From Agrobacterium tumefaciens (GTDB lineage Bacteria > Pseudomonadota > Alphaproteobacteria > Rhizobiales > Rhizobiaceae), in assembly GCF_000834635.1 (NCBI RefSeq), contig NZ_JXQV01000051.1:55178-119177 (forward strand): DNA of 64,000 bases, written 5' to 3'. Positions 9,589-17,814 of this stretch are shown in pieces (position 1 is the first letter of the stretch; each line of letters begins with the position of its first letter). A program made the translations under genes and the position numbers. A model generated the notes under the pieces. It ran no database searches. It had not been told where the DNA came from and worked only from the letters and a program-made list of their open reading frames with translations.

Positions 9589-9800
9589 GAACTCTCTCCA
9601 ACGTTACATTCGAGCTTTTCTAGCTCTTTTGGTAGGCGTCCCATGGGTTATCTGCGGCGACTGCTACCTCCGACCGCAACAGATATCTAACAACTCGAAT
9701 GTTCTTATGGAAGCCCCCTTGGCAGGCAACGCTCCCCATCCCCAATCGATTGTGACTGCTGAACGGGGTGCGGCGAAAAAAGTTCCATTTTGCCGCTGGT
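9589..9800. other. Divergent intergenic region between lipoprotein gene and hemA
   Basis: No ORF here has family support; two frames of 64 and 144 codons cross the region but look like chance readings. It should hold the minus-strand promoter of the lipoprotein gene. The hemA control elements lie immediately to the right. Confidence 0.4.
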
Positions 9801-9814
9801 TTGATGTGAATCAA
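9801..9814. promoter_or_regulatory. FNR/FixK-type anaerobox upstream of hemA
   Basis: TTGATGTGAATCAA is a perfect TTGAT-N4-ATCAA site, the consensus for FNR/FnrL/FixK regulators. Its centre lies 29.5 nt before a good -10 (TATAGT, 9837-9842). With a start point near 9849 it would sit exactly at -41.5, the class II activator position. Confidence 0.85.
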
Positions 9815-9836
9815 TTTTGCGGTTTACCAATTATCT

Positions 9837-9842
9837 TATAGT
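9837..9842 (+). promoter_or_regulatory. hemA: Predicted -10 element of the hemA promoter
   Basis: TATAGT is placed so that the FNR/FixK box replaces the -35 region. It predicts a start near 9849 and a leader of about 115 nt before the hemA ATG at 9964. Confidence 0.55.
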
Positions 9843-9963
9843 TATGCTTAGAATGGTTCAAATGTAGGGGCGAATTGACGCAGTTTTCGACAAACAGCGT
9901 CGATGGGGTTGACGGTTCAAGGAGGTGAGCCGACAACGTACGTTAAGAATTCTGGAGCATGGA

Positions 9964-11181
9964 ATGGACTTCGAGGCATATTTCAAGACCGAGCTGGATG
10001 GTTTGCATTCGGAGGGTCGATACCGCGTGTTTGCCGATCTTGAACGGCAGCAGGGAAATTTCCCTCGGGCAACGCGCTATACCGCCAGTGGCGACAAGCA
10101 GGACGTAACTGTCTGGTGTTCAAACGACTATCTCGGCATGGGCCAGAACTCCAAAGTCGTGGAGGCGATGAAAGCCGCCATCGACCACTGTGGCGCGGGT
10201 GCGGGAGGCACCCGGAATATCTCGGGCACCAACCACCATCATGTTCAGCTTGAGCGCGAGCTCGCGGACCTGCATGGAAAGGAGTCGGCGCTCGTCTTTA
10301 CCTCCGGCTACATTTCCAACTGGGCGACGCTCGGCACGCTTGGCCAGAAGATTCCAGGCCTGATCATTTTTTCCGACGCCCTGAACCATGCCTCCATGAT
10401 TGAAGGCATCCGCTATGGCCGTTGTGAGAAGGTCATCTGGAAGCACAACGATCTTCAGGACCTTGAGGCCAAGCTGAAGGCTGCCGATCCGGCAGCGCCG
10501 AAGCTGATCGCCTTCGAATCGGTCTACTCCATGGACGGCGATATTTCGCCGATCAAGGAAATCTGCGATCTGGCTGACCAGTATGGCGCGATGACCTATC
10601 TGGATGAAGTGCATGCCGTTGGCATGTACGGCCCACGCGGCGGTGGTATTGCCGAACGTGAAGGTCTGATGGATCGCCTCACGATTATCGAAGGCACACT
10701 CGGCAAGGCTTTCGGCGTCATGGGTGGCTACATCGCAGCCTCTCACGCGCTGTGTGATTTCATCCGGTCTTTCGCCTCAGGCTTTATCTTTACAACCGCA
10801 CTGCCGCCGTCTCTTGCTGCCGGTGCTGTCGCCTCGATCCGGCATTTGAAGGCTAGCCCGTTTGAGCGGGTTCGTCATCAGGAGCGGGTGCGTACCCTGC
10901 GGCAGATGCTGGATTCCAGCGGCATTCCACACATTCACAATCCAAGCCACATCGTGCCTGTGATGGTGGGCGATGCGGCCAAGTGCAAATGGATTTCGGA
11001 TATTCTTCTTGATGATCACGGCGTTTACGTGCAGCCGATCAACTATCCGACGGTACCGCGCAAGACAGAACGCCTGCGCATCACGCCGACGCCGCTGCAC
11101 AGCGATGCTGATCTGGAGCGTCTTGTGGGTGCATTGCATCAGCTCTGGTCGCGTTGCGCTCTGGCAAGAGCCGTCGCATAA
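9964..11181 (+). CDS. hemA: 5-aminolevulinate synthase (C4/Shemin pathway)
   Basis: A 405-residue PLP-dependent alpha-oxoamine synthase that condenses glycine and succinyl-CoA to 5-aminolevulinate, the first step of heme synthesis in alphaproteobacteria. Visible motifs include [38 protein letters not shown] and the PLP lysine in [10 protein letters not shown], which counts to Lys248, the position known for the Rhodobacter enzyme. The ATG at 9964 has TGGAG 6 nt upstream and gives the family N-terminus MDFEAYF. The GTG at 9925 is rejected because it overlaps the AAGGAGG stretch. Regulation by an FNR/FixK protein under low oxygen is likely from the perfect box at 9801. A terminator follows at 11206. 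Confidence 0.97.
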   Translation: MDFEAYFKTELDGLHSEGRYRVFADLERQQGNFPRATRYTASGDKQDVTVWCSNDYLGMGQNSKVVEAMKAAIDHCGAGAGGTRNISGTNHHHVQLERELADLHGKESALVFTSGYISNWATLGTLGQKIPGLIIFSDALNHASMIEGIRYGRCEKVIWKHNDLQDLEAKLKAADPAAPKLIAFESVYSMDGDISPIKEICDLADQYGAMTYLDEVHAVGMYGPRGGGIAEREGLMDRLTIIEGTLGKAFGVMGGYIAASHALCDFIRSFASGFIFTTALPPSLAAGAVASIRHLKASPFERVRHQERVRTLRQMLDSSGIPHIHNPSHIVPVMVGDAAKCKWISDILLDDHGVYVQPINYPTVPRKTERLRITPTPLHSDADLERLVGALHQLWSRCALARAVA

Positions 11182-11205
11182 TAGCTGCTGAATAACAGAT
11201 TGAAG

Positions 11206-11237
11206 AAAGGCCGCGACTGATCCAAGCCGCGGCCTTT
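11206..11237. terminator. Shared terminator between convergent hemA and zinT
   Basis: A perfect 10-bp stem AAAGGCCGCG / CGCGGCCTTT with a 12-nt loop, followed by CTTG on the plus strand and by CTTCAATC on the minus strand. The T tracts are short, so efficiency is uncertain. Confidence 0.65.
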
Positions 11238-11255
11238 CTTGTTCCAGATGCCGTA

Positions 11256-11912
11256 TTAGTGTTCCAGCATCTCATCAGCGATCTGCTTTGCATTCAGCGC
11301 GGCAGGATAATAGGTCGGCCAGTTGGTGAGCTCGGCCAGAACGGTGCTGCGGTCGTTGCCCCAGAAAAGATGGTAATGGCCCGCTTTTTGCGGAGCGATT
11401 GTGTGATCGCTGAACTGTATGAACTGCGGAGCGGAAGCGTCGCCGGTGGTCTTCTTGAAAATGTACCGGACCCCGCGATTACCCTTCTTGTACTTCAGGA
11501 TTTCCAGCCCGTCCGATGCGTATTTGGCCTCCAGCGGCTTGCCGTCGCGATAGAAGGTGACGTCTTCGCCTTTGATGACAATACGCTCTACGTCGGTCTT
11601 GTAACCGATGGCGTAGTCGTCGCGATGCTCCTTGGCAGTCTTGGTACCATGCTCAGCCTTGTGCGCCATAACCGGGTCCAGCGAGCCATCAAGCAGATAG
11701 GGGTAAACCGACTGCCAGTCGCCTTCCCAATCGGAAAGATCGCGTGGCTTAACCTGACCATCTTCGAAATAGCCCTTGTAGATATCGTTCGCGGCCTTGG
11801 AATGGTCATGCGCGTGGCTGTGGGAATGTCCCTTGTGGTTGTCTGCCATGGCAGCCGTGGTCAAAAGCAACGTGGTTCCGATCGATAGCGCTATGGCGTG
11901 TCTGCTGATCAT
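11256..11912 (-). CDS. zinT: Periplasmic zinc-binding protein ZinT
   Basis: A 218-residue precursor with a Sec signal peptide (cleavage near AAMA-DN), a His-rich metal-binding linker (HKGHSHSHAHDH) and the ZinT/YodA lipocalin-like domain (DIYKGYFEDGQVKPRDLSDW... HYHLFWGN). ZinT binds zinc in the periplasm and is thought to hand it to ZnuA when zinc is scarce. No znu genes are in this window. The start has GAGGG 8 nt upstream. A perfect Zur-type palindrome lies 38 nt upstream of the ATG, so zinc repression is very likely. dxr is upstream on the same strand, but the Zur site gives zinT its own promoter. Confidence 0.93.
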   Translation of the reverse strand: MISRHAIALSIGTTLLLTTAAMADNHKGHSHSHAHDHSKAANDIYKGYFEDGQVKPRDLSDWEGDWQSVYPYLLDGSLDPVMAHKAEHGTKTAKEHRDDYAIGYKTDVERIVIKGEDVTFYRDGKPLEAKYASDGLEILKYKKGNRGVRYIFKKTTGDASAPQFIQFSDHTIAPQKAGHYHLFWGNDRSTVLAELTNWPTYYPAALNAKQIADEMLEH

Positions 11913-11949
11913 TAGGGGTCCCTCAAATCGTTCATGGTCATCATCTTGG

Positions 11950-11967
11950 GTAATGTAATTACATTAC
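11950..11967. promoter_or_regulatory. Zur box controlling zinT
   Basis: GTAATGTAATTACATTAC is a perfect 18-bp palindrome that closely matches alphaproteobacterial Zur sites. It sits 38 nt before the zinT ATG, where a bound repressor would cover the core promoter. Confidence 0.85.
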
Positions 11968-12095
11968 ATGATCCGTTTAGCCAGTTTTTCTCAGGCAGGC
12001 AATGCTGCATTTGCGATTATGGAGATTTGACGCAGCTTTGCCATGTCGCTGCCGATCATGGCAGCGCACCCATCTTCATCAGTGGGATGGTGGTT

Positions 12096-13295
12096 TCAGG
12101 CCGCCTGCTGCCGGTTCAGAATGGCTTCGCGCGCATGGATGCGGGCCTCGGCGTCTGCTACCAGCACATCATCCATCGTCTGGGCCGATTGTCCGTTGTT
12201 CAAACGATCCATGACGATTTCGACGATGTCGGCCATATCGAGAAAGCCGATCTGACCGTCCACAAAGGCGTGGAACGCGGTTTCGTCGGCGGCATTCAGT
12301 ATCGCACCCTGCGCTCCGCCGCGTTCCAGCGCGGTTCTGGCCAGCCGCAAAGCGGGGAAGCGAACCTCATCGGGGGCTTCGAAATCTAGCCGCGCGAGCT
12401 TGGTGAAATCCAGTCTCTCAACGTCAATCTCGCCGCGTGCGGGATAGGTCAGCGCGTAAGCGATGGCCGTGCGCATATCCGGGCAGCCAAGCTGGGCAAT
12501 GACCGATCCATCCGTATAGGCCACCATGGAATGAATGATCGATTGCGGATGGACGATAACCTCGATCTGGTCGGGGCGAAGATCGAATAGGTATTTCGCC
12601 TCGATCATCTCAAGCGCCTTGTTGAACATGGAGGCGCTGCCGATGGAAACCTTGAGGCCCATCGACCAGTTGGGATGGGCGCGGGCGATGTCTGCCGTGA
12701 CACCCGCCATCTGTTCGCGGCTGAAGGTGCGAAACGGACCGCCGGATGCTGTCAGTACGATACGCTCGACATTGGCCTTATTTGCAGGCTCCAGACACTG
12801 GAAAATGGCGCTGTGCTCGCTATCGACCGGTATCAGCGTGCCGCCGCCCTGTTTCATGATGCGGATGAAAACGTCGCCCGCCGAAACGAGGCACTCCTTG
12901 TTGGCCAGCGCAATATTGGCACCGCGCTGCGCCGCCGTCAGCGTGGGCTCAAGACCGGGTGTTCCGGCAATCGCGGCCATGACCCAGTCGGCGTCCATAT
13001 TGGCTGCTTCCTGCAAGCCGCTTTTGCCTGCCGCAACCTTGATATCCGTGCCAGCAAGCGCCTCTTTCAGAGCCTGATAATTGGCCTCGTCTGACGTGAC
13101 CGCCAGCTTTGCGCCCAGCGCACGGGATTGCTCGGCCAGCAGTGCTATGTTGCCAGCGCCGGTCAGCGCCATAATATCGAACCGGTCACGTCCGCCAAGT
13201 TGATTGACGACATCAACCGTGTTCGTGCCGATGGAACCGGTGGAGCCCAGTATGGTCAGCTTTTCGGGGGAGGTCGGGCCATTGGAATGCGTCAT
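12096..13295 (-). CDS. dxr: 1-deoxy-D-xylulose 5-phosphate reductoisomerase
   Basis: A 399-residue canonical DXR that makes 2-C-methyl-D-erythritol 4-phosphate, the committed step of the MEP isoprenoid pathway. The NADPH-binding GSTGSIG is near the N-terminus, the metal/substrate region is VDSEHSAIF, and LTASGGPFR plus PNWSMGLKV are conserved. The usual VDSATMMNK segment reads IGSASMFNK; the Lys, Asn and following Glu are kept, so activity is expected. The ATG at 13295 gives the family N-terminus (MTHSNGPTSPEKLTILGSTG), whereas the longer frame adds 38 unsupported residues. Presence of canonical DXR rather than DRL argues against Brucella. It is upstream of zinT with 183 nt between them. Confidence 0.96.
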   Translation of the reverse strand: MTHSNGPTSPEKLTILGSTGSIGTNTVDVVNQLGGRDRFDIMALTGAGNIALLAEQSRALGAKLAVTSDEANYQALKEALAGTDIKVAAGKSGLQEAANMDADWVMAAIAGTPGLEPTLTAAQRGANIALANKECLVSAGDVFIRIMKQGGGTLIPVDSEHSAIFQCLEPANKANVERIVLTASGGPFRTFSREQMAGVTADIARAHPNWSMGLKVSIGSASMFNKALEMIEAKYLFDLRPDQIEVIVHPQSIIHSMVAYTDGSVIAQLGCPDMRTAIAYALTYPARGEIDVERLDFTKLARLDFEAPDEVRFPALRLARTALERGGAQGAILNAADETAFHAFVDGQIGFLDMADIVEIVMDRLNNGQSAQTMDDVLVADAEARIHAREAILNRQQAA

Positions 13296-13429
13296 ATGTA
13301 TCCGGCTTTTCTCAACTCTGTCTCTCAAGCGTCTACAAGCGAAAGGTGGGTATAACAAGAAGGAAAGGCACTCTTGTCTTTGGGGGACACCAAACGCATA
13401 GTCCAGCACTGTTCATCAAGAGAAGTAGC

Positions 13430-14122
13430 ATGCGACGTTTTTTTGTTTCCAGTGGCTGGATTTTGGCGGCGACCTTCGTTCTGGTGCTTGTCCTCATTCC
13501 GTTTGATCCCGTTATCTCGCAGCGGGCGCAAGCGCTTCCCGCCCCGGTCGTCGGCTTCAACAATGCCATTACCGATTTCGGAACATTTCGCTGGATGCTT
13601 TACAGCACAGGCCTTCTGGCCATTCTCGCCTATGTCGTTTCGCGTGTGCTGACGCGCTCTGCCTATGCCACACGCCTTGGAAAGGCATGGTCGCTCTTGC
13701 TCTATTTCTTCCTGACCATAGGCACTGCAAGCATCCTCGTTCATCTTCTGAAGTTTCTGATCGGGCGGGCAAGGCCTGAACTGTTGCTGGAAATGGGTGC
13801 TTACAGCCTGACGCCGTTTACCGGCGACCATATCTATGAGAGCTTTCCATCAGGACATTCGGCCGCTGCCGGGTCTTTCTTCGGCGCCTTCATGATGCTG
13901 ATACCGCGTTTCCGCTTCGTGTTTATCGGGCTGGCTCTTGTTATCGGTGTGTCCAGGGTTATCGTCGGTGCGCATTACCCAAGCGACGTGGCTGCAGGCT
14001 TGCTTCTGGGAACATGGACGGCGATGGCATTTGCTTTTATCTTCGCCCGCTCCGAGTGGATTTTCCGTTTCGACGCAAATGGCTGGCCGCATCCGAAAAA
14101 CGCGGTGAGTTCCGCTGGATGA
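13430..14122 (+). CDS. PAP2-family membrane phosphatase
   Basis: A 230-residue integral membrane protein with about six hydrophobic segments and the three phosphatidic-acid phosphatase motifs: K-x6-RP as KFLIGRARP, PSGH (SFPSGHSAA), and SR-x5-H-x3-D (SRVIVGAHYPSD). The active site should face the periplasm. Likely substrates are undecaprenyl pyrophosphate, phospholipids or lipid A phosphates; the sequence does not decide between them. The ATG at 13430 has AGAGAAG upstream. The next gene begins 18 nt after its stop, suggesting a two-gene unit, and dxr diverges upstream. Confidence 0.88.
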   Translation: MRRFFVSSGWILAATFVLVLVLIPFDPVISQRAQALPAPVVGFNNAITDFGTFRWMLYSTGLLAILAYVVSRVLTRSAYATRLGKAWSLLLYFFLTIGTASILVHLLKFLIGRARPELLLEMGAYSLTPFTGDHIYESFPSGHSAAAGSFFGAFMMLIPRFRFVFIGLALVIGVSRVIVGAHYPSDVAAGLLLGTWTAMAFAFIFARSEWIFRFDANGWPHPKNAVSSAG

Positions 14123-14140
14123 TCGACAAGAGGGACGTCA

Positions 14141-15373
14141 ATGGAAAACGCTGAAACGCAAGCCGTTCGCTCTATCAAGACCACGGTGGTGATTGCAGGC
14201 GGCGGACCAGCAGGCATGATGCTGGGGCTTTTGCTGGCACGTGCCAATGTTGATGTCACCGTCATCGAAAAACACAGCGATTTTTTGCGGGATTTTCGTG
14301 GCGACACCATTCACCCCTCGACGCTTGAGATCATTGCGCAACTCGGCTTTATCAGGGAATTTCTGGCGCTGCCGCACACCCGGGCGGAAAAGCTGCACGC
14401 CGAAATTGGGGGCAAGAAGATAGCCATCGCTGATTTCTCGTGGTTACCGGTCAAAAACCGCTTCATCGCCTTCATGCCGCAATGGGATTTTCTGAACTTC
14501 ATCGCTGGAAAGGCGGGGCAATTCGAAAACTTTAGGCTGCTGATGAACGCCCCGGTCAAGGAGTTGATCCAGCATGAGGGCAGGGTGCGCGGACTTGTTG
14601 TCGAGACACCAGAAGGCGCTCTCAGCATCGAAGCCGATCTGGTTGTTGGTGCGGATGGAAGAAATTCTATCGTCAGGGAAGAGGCCGGTCTGGACATCGA
14701 GAGCTTTGGCGTTCCGACCGAAGTGGTCTGGATGCGCCTCTCAAAACAGGCCGGGGATCCTGATGAGACGATGGGACATGCCGGTCCGCGACAGGGCTTC
14801 GTGCTGATTGATCGCGGCGATTATTGGCAATGCGGCTATGTGGTGCGCAAAGGCTCCTATGCCGAGTTCAAGGAACAGGGGCTTGAGGCTTTTCGAGAGC
14901 GCGTTGCCGAAGTGTGCCCGCTGCCGCGTGAACGCCTGTCGGAAATTGGAAGCTGGGACGATGCCTGGCTGCTGACGGTGCGGATCGACCGTCTGAAACA
15001 ATGGTGGAAGCCGGGTGTGATCTGCATCGGTGATGCAGCCCATGCCATGTCGCCGATTGGCGGCGTGGGTGTCAATCTTGCCATTCAGGATGCGGTGGCG
15101 GCGGCCAATGTGCTCATCCCGATCCTATCGGCCCGGCGCTCGATTGCGGATACCGATCTGGCGGCCATCGAGAAGCGTCGGACTTTCCCGACAAAGGCGA
15201 CGCAGCGTTTGCAGTTGATGATGCGCAGCAAGAACAAGAAGGATCAGGCCGATGCCAAAAAGGCAAAGGGGCCACCCGCCTTCGTGCTGGTCATCATGCG
15301 CTTTCCGCTGCTCGCCCATCTGGCGGGCAGGTTGATTGGCCTGGGCTTCCGGCGGGAAAAGATCAATTATTGA
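14141..15373 (+). CDS. FAD-dependent monooxygenase (group A, PHBH fold)
   Basis: A 410-residue flavoprotein with an N-terminal FAD Rossmann motif (VIAGGGPAGMMLGLLLARA), the mid-protein DG motif (VVGADGRNS) and the GD motif (CIGDAAHAMSPIGGVGVNLA) characteristic of aromatic/quinone hydroxylases and related enzymes. The C-terminal part carries a basic patch (RSKNKKDQADAKKAKG). There are no pathway neighbours that identify the substrate; the PAP2 gene lies just upstream in the same direction. It ends 11 nt inside the 3' end of the convergent glycosyltransferase gene. Confidence 0.88.
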   Translation: MENAETQAVRSIKTTVVIAGGGPAGMMLGLLLARANVDVTVIEKHSDFLRDFRGDTIHPSTLEIIAQLGFIREFLALPHTRAEKLHAEIGGKKIAIADFSWLPVKNRFIAFMPQWDFLNFIAGKAGQFENFRLLMNAPVKELIQHEGRVRGLVVETPEGALSIEADLVVGADGRNSIVREEAGLDIESFGVPTEVVWMRLSKQAGDPDETMGHAGPRQGFVLIDRGDYWQCGYVVRKGSYAEFKEQGLEAFRERVAEVCPLPRERLSEIGSWDDAWLLTVRIDRLKQWWKPGVICIGDAAHAMSPIGGVGVNLAIQDAVAAANVLIPILSARRSIADTDLAAIEKRRTFPTKATQRLQLMMRSKNKKDQADAKKAKGPPAFVLVIMRFPLLAHLAGRLIGLGFRREKINY

Positions 15374-16535
15374 GCTTGTCGAATTCCCGCTCGTCATAGA
15401 GACGACGCAATATTTTGGATGTGCCCGCCGCCCCATCCAGATCGAGATCGATCTCGCCCGGCTCGGGTAGTTTCAGCGCCTGCTGGATGGCATCCGCCAT
15501 GGATTGCGGTGATATGGCACTTTCTTCCAGCACATGGGCAAGCCCCAGTTTTGCCAGTCGCGATGCGCGCGCGCCTTGCTCCGTTTCTCCACCGGCGGCA
15601 AAGGGAATGAGGAGCGAGCGGCACTTGGCCTGCAAGATATCGCAGACCGTGTTGTAACCGGCCTGCGAAATGGAAAGCTTTGCGCCTGATAAAAGACTGG
15701 CGAAATCCTTGCGGAACCGGAAGACCGAGATGCCCTCACCAGCCTGCGCTGAAATTGCATCGAAGTCCGCTTTCGGCATATTCGGGCCTGTGATGAGGCA
15801 CCAGCTCTTGACCTCGTCGATCATGGGTGCTGCGTCCAGTGCTGCGCGAATGAGGGCAGCCCCGACAGCCCCGCCGCCTGCGGAAACGACGACATCGAAC
15901 CTCTCTTGCGGCGGCTCCTGCCTTGGTGCTGCGACAAGGCCGGTATAGACGACGCGCTGGCTGATCTGGTCTGCCAGCGGGAATGTCTCTTCCAGCCGCA
16001 CGAATTTGGGGTCTCCATGCACGAGAACGGTATCGAAATGCTTTTTGACGAGCGCAATCGTTTCTTCGTCGCGGCCGGGTTTGGCACGTTCCTGCAAGAT
16101 GTCGCGCAAGGATGTCATCACAAGCGGACGCTCGATGCTGCGCTCAATGGCGCTCAAAAGCGGCATGAGCTCGAAACGCACCTGCCGCCGCCCGAAGGGA
16201 AAAGCCTCGATGATGACGATGTCGGGTCTGGTGCCATGATAGGCGCCGAGCAGCATGCTGGTGCGGCTATCTTTGAACATATCGTCAACAGGCTGCCCGG
16301 TTGCATCGACGAGACCGGAGAAACTGCCGTCACTGACGGCGATGGGGGGCAGTTCGATGTGGCGTATACCTTCGCCCGGAAAGCCCGGAACAGGCGTTCC
16401 ACCCGTCACCAGCGTCACATCGAAACCGTCTGCGACAAGGGTGCGGGCAACGCGGCTAGCGCGGGCAATGTGGCCGATGCCGAGCAGATGTTGCACATAG
16501 AAAAAGACGCGGGGTGCGGGTTTCTTTGCGGTCAC
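15363..16535 (-). CDS. MurG-like nucleotide-sugar glycosyltransferase (GT-B fold), last gene of the ABC-GT operon
   Basis: About 390 residues with a GT-B glycosyltransferase appearance. The N-terminal VFFYVQHLLGIGHIARASR is a donor-independent family motif shared with a paralogue two genes upstream. The C-terminal nucleotide-sugar half contains SQAGYNTVCDILQ followed by PFAAGGETEQGARA. The GTG at 16535 is preferred: it overlaps the TGA of the preceding GT4 gene (GTGA) and has GGGAGA 8 nt upstream. The ATG at 16550 would add five residues. The acceptor is unknown; the operon context is a peptide-type ABC importer and two more glycosyltransferases. Confidence 0.82.
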   Translation of the reverse strand: MTAKKPAPRVFFYVQHLLGIGHIARASRVARTLVADGFDVTLVTGGTPVPGFPGEGIRHIELPPIAVSDGSFSGLVDATGQPVDDMFKDSRTSMLLGAYHGTRPDIVIIEAFPFGRRQVRFELMPLLSAIERSIERPLVMTSLRDILQERAKPGRDEETIALVKKHFDTVLVHGDPKFVRLEETFPLADQISQRVVYTGLVAAPRQEPPQERFDVVVSAGGGAVGAALIRAALDAAPMIDEVKSWCLITGPNMPKADFDAISAQAGEGISVFRFRKDFASLLSGAKLSISQAGYNTVCDILQAKCRSLLIPFAAGGETEQGARASRLAKLGLAHVLEESAISPQSMADAIQQALKLPEPGEIDLDLDGAAGTSKILRRLYDEREFDKLNN

Positions 16536-17779
16536 AGGGTTTTCTCCCATTCCTGCTCGAACAGTGCCTTCAACTCGGTAATGCTGTTGCGGTGGTCAAA
16601 TGCGGTGCGAACGCGGCTCTCTGCCGCTATTCCCAGCCGGGAGCGAAGGTCCGGGTCGATAATAGCGCTTTGCAGCGCCTGGGAAAAGGCTGCGGGATCA
16701 TCGGGCGCTGTCAGCAATCCGTTTTCACCATCCACGAAGAATTCCGGTATGCCTGATATATTGGTGGAAATGCAGGCAAGGCTCTGGCTTGCCGCTTCCA
16801 CCAGCACGTTGGGAAGCCCATCGCGGTCACCATCACTGGTGATGCGGCAGGCGAGCGCGAAGAGATCCGCTGTGCGGTAATTCTCCAGCACCTGTTTCTG
16901 GTCCATCGCCCCGGTCCAGGTGATCCGCTCGGAAAGCCCGAGTTCGGCTGCCAGCGCCTTGAGTGTGGTCAGTTCGTCTCCACCGCCAATATGGGTGAAT
17001 TGCCAGTGCAGCGATGGTGGCAGTGCTGCCAGCGCGCGCAAGAGAATATCGATACCCTTTTTCTTCACGGCCCGGCCAACGCTTAAAATACGGACAGGAT
17101 CATCCGGATTGGAGCCATCCCGGGGCGGTCGCGGGGTGTCATTGTGTGGAAAGCGTGTCAGATCGAGGCCGTGATAGCTCAGATGCACATTGGCTTTTTC
17201 GCCGGAAAGGTTTTGCAGGTGACGGAAGCCGCTGGCGGTACAGGTCACGGCCCAGCGGGCGCTGCCCAGCTTGGCTGCCAGATCTCGATCGCTCGATGTC
17301 CAGATATCCTTGGCGTGGGCGGAAATCGTCCACGGAATACCGGTGATGAGGTGTGTGTAAGCGGCGACGGATGCGGGTGTGTGGATGAAATGAACATGCA
17401 GCCAGCCAGCGTCGGCAGGCCATTCATGCGCCAGCACAGCGGCCTGTCCGAAACGGCGAAAGCGATTGCGCGAGAAATCATGGCAAAGGTCCTGCAAGAA
17501 ACGCCGCAGCGCCTGTCCGAAACCGGGCTTGCTGCGGCAAGCCCACAGGGCTTTCAGCACACGCACCGGCTCCTCATGCAGATATTCCGGCAGGTAAGTT
17601 ACCTTGGCGCGGATTTCATCATGCACTGGGTGCCGTTTCTTATCTGTCGGGCGGCGCATGGACACAAGTTCCAGCTCCAGCCCAGCCTTTTCAAGGCCCA
17701 GCAGTTCCTGCGCGATGAAAGTTTCTGAAAGGCGCGGGTAGCCTTTCAGCAGAACCATGATTTTCTTGTTGCCGGTCAC
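16532..17779 (-). CDS. Glycosyltransferase family 4
   Basis: About 415 residues with a GT-B fold. MVLLKGYPRLSETFIAQELLGLE at the N-terminus resembles the colanic-acid-type GT4 group, LSVGRAVKKKGIDILLRALA starts the C-terminal half, and a late EAASQSLACISTNISGIPE carries the donor-contact glutamate (usually EA-x-A-x-G-x-P). The GTG at 17779 has AAAGAGA upstream; the ATG at 17758 is possible. It is flanked on both sides by MurG-like glycosyltransferases on the same strand, and the downstream one overlaps by 4 nt. It probably adds a sugar to a common acceptor made by this operon. Confidence 0.85.
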   Translation of the reverse strand: MTGNKKIMVLLKGYPRLSETFIAQELLGLEKAGLELELVSMRRPTDKKRHPVHDEIRAKVTYLPEYLHEEPVRVLKALWACRSKPGFGQALRRFLQDLCHDFSRNRFRRFGQAAVLAHEWPADAGWLHVHFIHTPASVAAYTHLITGIPWTISAHAKDIWTSSDRDLAAKLGSARWAVTCTASGFRHLQNLSGEKANVHLSYHGLDLTRFPHNDTPRPPRDGSNPDDPVRILSVGRAVKKKGIDILLRALAALPPSLHWQFTHIGGGDELTTLKALAAELGLSERITWTGAMDQKQVLENYRTADLFALACRITSDGDRDGLPNVLVEAASQSLACISTNISGIPEFFVDGENGLLTAPDDPAAFSQALQSAIIDPDLRSRLGIAAESRVRTAFDHRNSITELKALFEQEWEKTL

Positions 17780-17814
17780 GATATCAGAGTCTCTTTCTGG
17801 GTTCAGACCCAGGC

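Noticed and set aside
9925..9963. GTG at 9925 as the hemA start, next to a strong AAGGAGG
   Set aside because: The GTG overlaps the purine-rich stretch itself, and the family N-terminus begins at the ATG at 9964 with its own TGGAG.
12096..13295. Assignment of the window to Brucella
   Set aside because: Brucella makes MEP with DRL and lacks canonical DXR, whereas this window encodes a canonical DXR; a PAS chemoreceptor and CheW also fit poorly.
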